A stretch of 11,496 nt of DNA from the NCBI GenBank assembly GCA_017444505.1, contig JAFSWK010000133.1, forward strand, positions 1-11,496, given 5' to 3'. The first letter of the stretch is position 1, and the number at the start of each line of letters is the position of its first letter. The position numbers and the translations under genes were made by a program. The notes under the pieces are model-generated. The model did no database searches and had not been told where the DNA came from. It worked only from the letters and a program-made list of their open reading frames with translations. Shown in pieces: positions 6,239 through 11,496 of the stretch. The DNA is from Rhodocyclaceae bacterium (GTDB lineage: Bacteria > Pseudomonadota > Gammaproteobacteria > Burkholderiales > Rhodocyclaceae).

Positions 6239-6675
6239 TTTGTGGCGGTCGATTGCGTCAGCAGGCTGACTTTGTCAAAACCGGCCTGACGCACCGAGTC
6301 AAGCATGGTGATGACGTCGTTGTACATCACGTTTTTATCCGCCGCGATGACTACCGGCGGCTTGTTTTCGCCGCTTTCAGAGAGCACGGTTTGCAGCGCG
6401 CGCGCCAGCTCACCCGTGCCGTTGATGGTGCGCTCGGCGTTGTTTTCGCGGATGCGGTAGACCAGACCGTTGCCCTGGGCGGATTCGTCCTTGCTGAGGG
6501 TGAGCGTAATGGCGTCGACCTTTGGCGGCTGCGGCGCTTGCCCGACGCTGGGCAGTTCCACGCTGCTGGTGGGCACCATCGGAGCCGTCACCATGAAGAT
6601 GACGAGCAGGACGAGCATCACGTCGATATAGGGCACGACGTTGATTTGATTGACGAGGCGGCGGCGCTGGCTCAT
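6235..6675 (-). CDS. tolR: TolR, ExbD-family subunit of the Tol proton motor
   Basis: TolR forms, with TolQ, the proton channel that energises TolA. The 146-residue product is the normal size. A short cytoplasmic N-terminus (MSQRRRLVNQINVVP) leads into one membrane helix with YIDVMLVLLVIFMV. Asp18 there corresponds to the channel Asp23 of E. coli TolR. A periplasmic domain follows, with the AAAKN-like segment VVIAADKNVMYNDVITMLDSVRQAGF typical of ExbD/TolR. It starts 33 bases after the tolQ stop with only a weak AAAGAA ribosome site. Its TGA overlaps the tolA ATG by four-base ATGA coupling. Confidence 0.96.
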   Translation of the reverse strand: MSQRRRLVNQINVVPYIDVMLVLLVIFMVTAPMVPTSSVELPSVGQAPQPPKVDAITLTLSKDESAQGNGLVYRIRENNAERTINGTGELARALQTVLSESGENKPPVVIAADKNVMYNDVITMLDSVRQAGFDKVSLLTQSTATK

Positions 6676-6708
6676 GGCGGCGGGTTCTTTGTTGTGCGGA
6701 CAGACGGG

Positions 6709-7383
6709 TTAGCGCAAATGGCGTTGCAGGATGTTGGAGAACTCTTCCATGAAGCTCTCAAAGCGGATGGCGAGGCGGTCGATGTCGTGCGTGAAGCGGT
6801 TGTAGGCGACAAAGGCGGGAATGGCGGCAAACAGGCCGATGGCGGTGGCCACCAGCGCCTCGGCAATGCCGGGGGCGACTTGCGAGAGCGTGGCCGTGCT
6901 CATGCCCGAAAGACCACGAAACGAGTTCATGATGCCCCAGACCGTACCAAGCAGACCGATATAGGGCGAGACGGAGCCGACCGTGGCAAGAAACGGCGTG
7001 TGCGCTTCGAGGTCGTCGACTTCGCGCTGGTAGGTGGCGCGCATGGCGCGGCGCGAGCCGTCGATGATGGCGCTGGCGTCGTGGTTTTTGCCGCGCATTT
7101 TGCTGAATTCGCGGTAACCGGCTTCAAAAATGCGCTCCATCGCGCCGATGCCGTGGCGGGCGGAACGCACGGAGTCGTAGAGGTTGCCCAGGTCGCCGCC
7201 GCTCCAGAAATCGCGCTCAAAGCGGTCGGCAAAACTGCGTGCGGCGCGCAACTGGAAGGATTTGCGGAAAATCCAGTACCAGGACGTGAGCGACAGCAAG
7301 GTGAGCAGCGCCATGATGATTTGCACCAGGGCGCTGGCCTGCGTGATGAGGTGGGCAATGGAAAGGTCTGCGGTGGGGTTCAT
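6709..7383 (-). CDS. tolQ: TolQ, ExbB/MotA-family subunit of the Tol proton motor
   Basis: TolQ is the multi-helix stator of the TolQR motor in the inner membrane. The 224-residue product is the normal size. It has a first membrane helix at about 17-39 (ending SWYWIFRKSFQLR), a cytoplasmic loop (including RDFWSGGDLGNLY and EAGYREF), and two further helices in the conserved block ATVGSVSPYIGLLGTVWGIMNSF…GIAEALVATAIGLFAAIPAFVAYNRF. This Gly-rich block is diagnostic for ExbB/TolQ. The start overlaps the ybgC stop as ATGA and no Shine-Dalgarno sequence is visible, so TolQ synthesis is probably coupled to YbgC. Tol and not Exb identity comes from the operon. Confidence 0.96.
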   Translation of the reverse strand: MNPTADLSIAHLITQASALVQIIMALLTLLSLTSWYWIFRKSFQLRAARSFADRFERDFWSGGDLGNLYDSVRSARHGIGAMERIFEAGYREFSKMRGKNHDASAIIDGSRRAMRATYQREVDDLEAHTPFLATVGSVSPYIGLLGTVWGIMNSFRGLSGMSTATLSQVAPGIAEALVATAIGLFAAIPAFVAYNRFTHDIDRLAIRFESFMEEFSNILQRHLR

Positions 7384-7814
7384 GTGGATGCGGATGTTTC
7401 GGAGGTAAGCAGAGAAAGAAAATCGGGCGCAAAAGCCATCGGGCCGCGAGTCTGCATGTTCAGGCAGAACACGGTGACGGTGGCGGCGAAGAGTTTTTTG
7501 TCGCCGCGCCAGATGGTTTGCTCAAACACCATGCGGGCGCGGCTGTGACTGGCGATGCGGGAGTGAATTTCCAGCAGGTCGTCCAGATGCGCGGGGGCGA
7601 AAAAGCGGCAGGAAAGGTCGCGCACGGCAAAGCCAATATCTTCGCGCAGCAGCGCGTGCTGGCTGTAACCGAGGGAGCGCAGCCATTCGGTGCGCGCCCG
7701 TTCGCAGAAAGCAAGATAGTTGGTGTGATAGACAACACCGCCGGCGTCGGTATCTTCGTAATACACGCGAACGGTGTGAATATGCGCGGGGCAAACGGCG
7801 GTCTCGGATGTCAT
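7380..7814 (-). CDS. ybgC: YbgC, 4-hydroxybenzoyl-CoA-type acyl-CoA thioesterase
   Basis: YbgC is a cytoplasmic hotdog-fold thioesterase that heads tol-pal operons; it acts on acyl-CoA or acyl-ACP and has been linked to phospholipid metabolism. The 144-residue product has the normal length. The N-terminal VRVYYEDTDAGGVVYHTNYL block holds the catalytic Asp (Asp23, matching E. coli Asp18), followed by FCERARTEWLR, then FAVRDLSCRFFAPAHLDDLLEIHSRI and the later strands of a single hotdog domain. The ATG at 7812-7814 gives an N-terminus like that of E. coli. No ribosome site is visible, and a promoter-like -10 ends just 8 bases before the start, so the mRNA may have almost no leader. It probably heads the tol operon. 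Confidence 0.95.
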   Translation of the reverse strand: MTSETAVCPAHIHTVRVYYEDTDAGGVVYHTNYLAFCERARTEWLRSLGYSQHALLREDIGFAVRDLSCRFFAPAHLDDLLEIHSRIASHSRARMVFEQTIWRGDKKLFAATVTVFCLNMQTRGPMAFAPDFLSLLTSETSAST

Positions 7815-7822
7815 GGGCGCGC

Positions 7823-7851
7823 ATTGTAACGGAGAGCCAGCCGCGCGTCGG
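7823..7851 (-). promoter_or_regulatory. candidate promoter of the ybgC-tolQRA operon
   Basis: On the minus strand TACAAT (complement of 7823-7828, five of six matches to the -10 consensus) is preceded at 17 bases by CCGACG (complement of 7846-7851, matching G, A and C of TTGACA). The start point would fall within a few bases of the ybgC ATG at 7814. Confidence 0.5.
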
Positions 7852-7934
7852 CACGGAAAGTAAATGGATGTGTGTGCGTGAAAGCAAATGTTGCAGCGTG
7901 GCGGGAAAAGAGGCGAAGCATCCGGCGGCAGGCG

Positions 7935-7962
7935 TTATGTGCGCGGCTGCATAGCGCAATAA
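7935..7962. repeat. imperfect inverted repeat in the ybgC-napD intergenic region
   Basis: TTAT (7935-7938), a bulged G, and TGCGC (7940-7944) are mirrored by GCGCA and ATAA (7954-7962) around a 9-base centre. It sits 13 bases left of the FNR-type box. It may be a binding site or a stem; the sequence alone does not show which. The TAAAAT at 7960-7965 resembles a -10 but has no -35. Confidence 0.35.
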
Positions 7963-7975
7963 AATGATTGTGCCG

Positions 7976-7989
7976 TTGATATTCGTCAA
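7976..7989 (+). promoter_or_regulatory. FNR/ANR-type binding site upstream of napD
   Basis: The bases read TTGAT-ATTC-GTCAA, nine of ten matches to the FNR consensus TTGAT-N4-ATCAA, with symmetry extended to GTTGA…TCAAC. It is centred 107 bases before the napD start. FNR-type control of nap operons is known in enteric bacteria and Haemophilus-like organisms. No strong -10 lies at the class II distance: TTGAGT at 8012-8017 fits the spacing poorly by sequence, and TACAGT at 8022-8027 fits better by sequence but not by spacing. Confidence 0.7.
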
Positions 7990-8015
7990 CCCGGCGGTAA
8001 TCTGCCAGGAGTTGA

Positions 8016-8032
8016 GTGGAGTACAGTTCCAC
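8016..8032 (+). promoter_or_regulatory. short inverted repeat between the FNR-type box and napD
   Basis: GTGGA (8016-8020) and TCCAC (8028-8032) form a perfect inverted repeat around GTACAGT. It overlaps the best -10-like hexamer (TACAGT, 8022-8027). It could be an operator for a second regulator, but it does not match the NarL/NarP heptamer, and a chance origin is possible. Confidence 0.25.
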
Positions 8033-8077
8033 CAGAGAACAAGGGGCTTGCTGATTGTCTTGAATTCTTCTGACGGT

Positions 8078-8084
8078 AAAAGGG
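8078..8084 (+). promoter_or_regulatory. ribosome binding site of napD
   Basis: AAAAGGG lies 5 bases before the ATG at 8090 and supports that start over the in-frame ATG at 7964. Confidence 0.6.
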
Positions 8085-8089
8085 TTGGT

Positions 8090-8392
8090 ATGCGTGTCAA
8101 TGCTTTTGTCGACGACCGGGATTCTTCCGCAGGTGGGGTGGAAAATATCTGTGGCGTTGTAGTCACAGTTCTGCCGCAGCATCTGGCGGAAGTACAAAAG
8201 AATCTGAGCCGGTGGCCGGGGGTGGAAGTGGTCGCCGCCGAGCACAGCAAGCTGGTCTTGACCGTTGAAGATACCGCTGCACAGAGCGCCGAACGAACAT
8301 TGGCGCGGCTGGGGGATGGGGAGCATGTGCAGGCGGTTTCACTGATTTACCACCATTTTGACAGTAACCTGGAAAAGGAGGTCACTCCATGA
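8090..8392 (+). CDS. napD: NapD, Tat-signal-binding chaperone for NapA
   Basis: NapD binds the twin-arginine signal peptide of NapA in the cytoplasm and prevents export before the molybdenum cofactor is inserted. The 100-residue product is a little longer than E. coli NapD (87). It shows the family pattern [16 protein letters not shown]…WPGVEV…SKLVLTVE (about 20-60) and ends with the typical [11 protein letters not shown] (about 80-90) plus an acidic tail, consistent with the ferredoxin-like fold. I chose the ATG at 8090 because AAAAGGG precedes it and family similarity starts about 18 residues in. A start at 7964 would put the FNR-type box inside the gene. The stop overlaps the napA start as ATGA. 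Confidence 0.9.
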   Translation: MRVNAFVDDRDSSAGGVENICGVVVTVLPQHLAEVQKNLSRWPGVEVVAAEHSKLVLTVEDTAAQSAERTLARLGDGEHVQAVSLIYHHFDSNLEKEVTP

Positions 8393-10896
8393 CTCTCACT
8401 CGGCGCGACTTTATTAAAACCAATGCCGCTTGTGCCGCGGCAGCTGCGGCAGGCATTTCCCTGCCGGTCATGGTGCAGGCTCAACCTGCGGGCGCGGGAA
8501 AAATCCGCTGGGACAAGGGCGTGTGCCGGTTCTGCGGTACCGGATGCGGCGTTCTGGTCGGCGTGCAGGACGGGCGCGTGGTCGCCACGCAGGGTGATCC
8601 GGATGCGCCGGTCAATCGCGGCCTGAACTGCATCAAGGGCTATTTCCTGTCGAAAATCATGTACGGCAAGGACCGGCTGACACAGCCGCTGCTGCGGATG
8701 CGGGGCGGCAAGTACGACAAGAACGGCGACTTCACCCCCATCAGTTGGGAGCAAGCCTTCGACATCATGGCGGAGAAGTGGAAAGAGCAGTTGAAGAAGC
8801 CCGACGGCGTCACCCGCGTGGGCATGTTCGGTTCCGGGCAGTGGACGGTGTGGGAAGGCTACGCCGCCGCCAAACTGATGAAGGCGGGCTTCCGTTCCAA
8901 CAACCTGGATCCCAACGCCCGGCACTGCATGGCCTCGGCGGTGGTGGGCTTCATGCGTACCTTCAACATGGATGAACCCATGGGCTGTTACGATGACCTG
9001 GAACACGCCGATGCCTTCGTGCTGTGGGGTTCCAACATGGCGGAGATGCACCCGATTCTGTGGTCGCGCCTGACCGATCGGCGCATGACGCATCCCGGCT
9101 GCAAGGTGGCGGTGTTGTCGACCTTTACGCACAAGTCGTTCGACCTGGCCGACATTCCGATGATTTTCACGCCCCAGAGCGATCTGGCGATTTTGAATTT
9201 CATTGCCAATTACATCATCCAGAATGGCGCGGTAAACAAGGAGTTTGTCGAAAAATGCACCCACTTCAAGAAAGGGGTGACGAACATCGGCTACGGCTTG
9301 CGTCCCGATACGCCGCTGGAACAGGCGGCCAGCGACAATGGCTACGGCGACAAGGGCGATCCGGGCAAGATGAGCGATTGCACCTTTGAGGAATACGCGG
9401 CGCAGGTTGCGGAATACACGCTGGAAAAAACGTCCCAAATGTCCGGCGTGCCGCAAGACAAATTGCTGGAACTGGCCAAGCTGTACGCGGATCCCAAGGT
9501 CAAGGTGATGAGCCTGTGGACCATGGGCGTCAATCAACATGCCCGTGGTACATGGGTCAATAACCTGATTTACAACATCCATTTGCTGACCGGCAAAATC
9601 TCCCTGCCCGGCTGCGGCCCGTTCTCGCTGACCGGGCAGCCGTCGGCCTGTGGCACTGCCCGCGAAGTCGGCACGTTTGCACACCGTCTGCCCGCCGATA
9701 TGGTGGTGGGCAACGAGAAACACCGCGACATGGCCGAAAGTCTCTGGAAACTGCCGAAAGGCACGATCAACCCCAAAATCGGCTATCACGCGGTGTTGCA
9801 GCACCGGATGCTGAAAGACGGCAAGCTCAATGCCTATTGGGTGATGTGCACCAACAACATGCAGACCGCCCCGAACATGAACCAGGAAGGCTATCCGGGC
9901 TATCGCAATCCGGATAACTTCGTCGTGGTCTCCGATCCCTATCCGACGGTCACGGCGCTGTCCGCCGACCTGATTCTGCCCACGGCCATGTGGATGGAAA
10001 AAGAAGGCGCGTATGGCAATGCTGAACGCCGGACGCAGTTCTGGCGCCAGCAGGTGAAGGCGCCGGGCGAGGCAAAATCGGATTTGTGGCAGTTGATGGA
10101 GTTTTCCAAACGCTTCAAGGTGGAAGAAGTCTGGCCGGAAGAGCTGATTGCGCAGAAGCCGGAATATCGGGGCAAGACGCTGTTTGATGTGCTGTACGCC
10201 AACGGCGAGGTCAATAAATTCCCGCTGACGGAGACCAATCCCGATTATCCGAACGACGAAAGTCAGGCGTTCGGCTTCTACGTGCAGAAAGGTCTGTTTG
10301 AAGAGTATGCCCAGTTCGGGCGGGGGCACGCCCATGACCTCGGTCCCTTCGACCTCTATCACAAGGCGCGCGGCCTGCGCTGGCCGGTGGTCGATGGCAA
10401 GGAAACGCTGTGGCGCTATCGTGAAGGCTACGACCCCTACGTCAAGGAAGGGGAAGGGGTGAAGTTCTACGGGCGTCCCGATGGCAAGGCGTTCATCATC
10501 GGCCTGCCCTATGCGCCGCCAGCGGAAGCGCCCGATGCCGAATATGACCTGTGGTTCTGCACCGGTCGGGTGCTGGAACACTGGCATTCCGGCTCCATGA
10601 CCCGACGGGTGCCGGAGTTGCACCGCGCGGTTCCCGCCGCAGAGTGCTTCATGCATCCGGACGACGCCCAGAAGCGCGGCCTGCGCAATGGCGACGTGGT
10701 CAAGGTCATCAGCCGCCGCGGTGAAGTCTCTACCCGTGTGAACACCCGTGGGCGCAATCGCCCGCCGGTGGGCTTGGTCTATATGCCGTTCTTCGATGAA
10801 AGTCAGTTGATCAACAAGATTACTTTGGACGCGACCTGTCCGCTGTCCAAAGAGACGGACTTCAAGAAGTGCGCAGTAAAAGTGGTCAAGGCGTAA
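8389..10896 (+). CDS. napA: NapA, catalytic subunit of periplasmic nitrate reductase
   Basis: NapA reduces nitrate to nitrite in the periplasm using a bis-MGD molybdenum cofactor and one [4Fe-4S] cluster. The 835-residue product has the family's full length (E. coli 828). It begins with a Tat signal (TRRDFIK at 4-10, hydrophobic stretch, cut near VQA|Q at about 31). The cluster ligands are in CRFCGTGC and NCIKGYF (Cys46, Cys49, Cys53, Cys81), and Lys83 is the conserved residue between cluster and pterin. [10 protein letters not shown] supplies the molybdenum-binding Cys180. The C-terminal molybdopterin-dinucleotide domain includes [23 protein letters not shown] and [13 protein letters not shown] strong ribosome site (AAGGAGGT, 8375-8382) lies within the end of napD. 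No frameshift or missing ligand is seen. Confidence 0.98.
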   Translation: MTLTRRDFIKTNAACAAAAAAGISLPVMVQAQPAGAGKIRWDKGVCRFCGTGCGVLVGVQDGRVVATQGDPDAPVNRGLNCIKGYFLSKIMYGKDRLTQPLLRMRGGKYDKNGDFTPISWEQAFDIMAEKWKEQLKKPDGVTRVGMFGSGQWTVWEGYAAAKLMKAGFRSNNLDPNARHCMASAVVGFMRTFNMDEPMGCYDDLEHADAFVLWGSNMAEMHPILWSRLTDRRMTHPGCKVAVLSTFTHKSFDLADIPMIFTPQSDLAILNFIANYIIQNGAVNKEFVEKCTHFKKGVTNIGYGLRPDTPLEQAASDNGYGDKGDPGKMSDCTFEEYAAQVAEYTLEKTSQMSGVPQDKLLELAKLYADPKVKVMSLWTMGVNQHARGTWVNNLIYNIHLLTGKISLPGCGPFSLTGQPSACGTAREVGTFAHRLPADMVVGNEKHRDMAESLWKLPKGTINPKIGYHAVLQHRMLKDGKLNAYWVMCTNNMQTAPNMNQEGYPGYRNPDNFVVVSDPYPTVTALSADLILPTAMWMEKEGAYGNAERRTQFWRQQVKAPGEAKSDLWQLMEFSKRFKVEEVWPEELIAQKPEYRGKTLFDVLYANGEVNKFPLTETNPDYPNDESQAFGFYVQKGLFEEYAQFGRGHAHDLGPFDLYHKARGLRWPVVDGKETLWRYREGYDPYVKEGEGVKFYGRPDGKAFIIGLPYAPPAEAPDAEYDLWFCTGRVLEHWHSGSMTRRVPELHRAVPAAECFMHPDDAQKRGLRNGDVVKVISRRGEVSTRVNTRGRNRPPVGLVYMPFFDESQLINKITLDATCPLSKETDFKKCAVKVVKA

Positions 10897-10900
10897 GGCG

Positions 10901-11496
10901 ATGGCACAAGGCGGCGAACCTGTAGACAGCGGGCGGCGGGCAGCCTTGAAAGGGGCTGTGCGGGCGGCTTGCGGCGCAGCTTTGCTGCCTTTGCTGCTGA
11001 GCATTCCTGCCCGCAGCAAGGTCAACGCGGAAATTGCGCTGCGGCCACCGGGTGCCTTGCCAGAAGCGGATTTTCTCGCCGCCTGTGTGCGCTGCGGTTT
11101 GTGCGTGCGCGATTGCCCCTATGACACGCTGAAGCTGGCGGAAGTCGGCGACGGGGTGCCGCTGGGCACGCCGTTCTTCAATGCCCGAGCCATTCCGTGC
11201 GAAATGTGCGAGGACATTCCCTGCGTGCCGGCCTGTCCCACAGGGGCGCTGGACCATGCGCTTACCGACATCAACGAAGCCAGAATGGGCCTGGCGGTGT
11301 TGCTGGATCACGAAACCTGCCTGAACTGGCTGGGGCTGCGCTGTGATGTCTGCTACCGCGTCTGCCCCCGCATTGATGAAGCCATTACGCTGGAAACACA
11401 GCACAATGTGCGCACGGGCAAACACGCCCAGTTTATCCCGACCGTGCACAGCGAACATTGCACGGGGTGCGGGAAGTGCGAAAAGTCCTGTGTGCT
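10901..11496 (+). CDS. napG: NapG, ferredoxin-type quinol dehydrogenase subunit (3' end outside window)
   Basis: NapG is a periplasmic protein with four [4Fe-4S] clusters that, with membrane-bound NapH, passes electrons from quinol towards NapC/NapB and NapA. About 198 residues are visible of roughly 230 expected. An N-terminal Tat-like signal (GRRAALKGAVRAACGAALLPLLL, about 11-33) has Ala where Phe is usual. Four cysteine groups follow: Cys62/65/68/72, Cys100/103/108/112, Cys140/148/151/155 and Cys187/190/193/197. The family blocks RPPGALPEADF, PYDTLKLA, IPCEMCEDIPC, RMGLAVLLD, GLRCDVCYR, RIDEAITLE and RTGKHAQF are all present and distinguish NapG from NapF or other ferredoxins. The ATG is 4 bases after the napA stop, with TAAGG overlapping that stop as ribosome site. 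napH is expected next. Confidence 0.95.
   Translation, partial: MAQGGEPVDSGRRAALKGAVRAACGAALLPLLLSIPARSKVNAEIALRPPGALPEADFLAACVRCGLCVRDCPYDTLKLAEVGDGVPLGTPFFNARAIPCEMCEDIPCVPACPTGALDHALTDINEARMGLAVLLDHETCLNWLGLRCDVCYRVCPRIDEAITLETQHNVRTGKHAQFIPTVHSEHCTGCGKCEKSCV

Noticed and set aside
6217..7548. A 443-codon plus-strand open frame over tolR, tolQ and part of ybgC
   Set aside because: It is antisense to three well-identified genes and spans their boundaries without any family signature; codon bias explains it.
7964..8089. N-terminal extension of napD to an in-frame ATG at 7964
   Set aside because: It would place the FNR-type box inside the coding region and add 42 residues not found in NapD proteins; AAAAGGG precedes the ATG at 8090.
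8347..11025. An 892-codon open frame on the minus strand covering all of napA
   Set aside because: It is antisense to a gene with every NapA motif intact. Long antisense frames are common in GC-rich genes with strong codon bias, and its translation (rich in His, Arg, Gln) shows no recognisable domain.

Overview
This window looks like ordinary chromosomal DNA from a GC-rich Gram-negative bacterium, most likely a gammaproteobacterium, although a betaproteobacterium is not excluded. The reasons are a complete Tol-Pal operon, queE directly after cpoB (an order known from Pseudomonas), a periplasmic nitrate reductase operon of the napDAGH type, and a Pal C-terminus with paired cysteines. The genus cannot be fixed from sequence alone. 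Genes are densely packed, several with ATGA or TGATG start/stop overlaps. I see no insertion sequence, prophage, CRISPR array, tRNA or rRNA.

Layout. (1) Positions 1-1486, plus strand: the C-terminal part of mnmA (tRNA 2-thiouridylase), then lgt (prolipoprotein diacylglyceryl transferase). (2) Positions 1515-2527, minus strand, converging on lgt: a small multidrug resistance (SMR) transporter downstream of queE (queuosine precursor synthesis). (3) Positions 2608-7814, minus strand: the whole ybgC-tolQ-tolR-tolA-tolB-pal-cpoB cluster. It has a promoter-like sequence at ybgC, a second before tolB, and a strong rho-independent terminator after cpoB. (4) Positions 7815-8089: a divergent regulatory region with a near-perfect FNR/ANR-type box. 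(5) Positions 8090 to the right edge, plus strand: napD, napA and the first part of napG.

How the genes work together. TolQRA is a proton-driven inner-membrane motor that acts on TolB and the lipoprotein Pal to constrict the outer membrane at division; CpoB links this to peptidoglycan synthesis. Lgt, encoded nearby, carries out the first lipidation step that Pal needs. MnmA and QueE both serve modification of the tRNA wobble base U34 or G34. NapA reduces nitrate in the periplasm, NapD is its Tat chaperone, and NapG (with NapH, expected beyond the edge) feeds quinol electrons to it. The FNR-like box suggests induction when oxygen is low.

I found no clearly new system. The points most worth a second look are the terminator immediately ahead of queE, the hairpin that holds the queE stop codon, the proline-rich TolA linker, the probable near-leaderless ybgC transcript, and the nap regulatory region.
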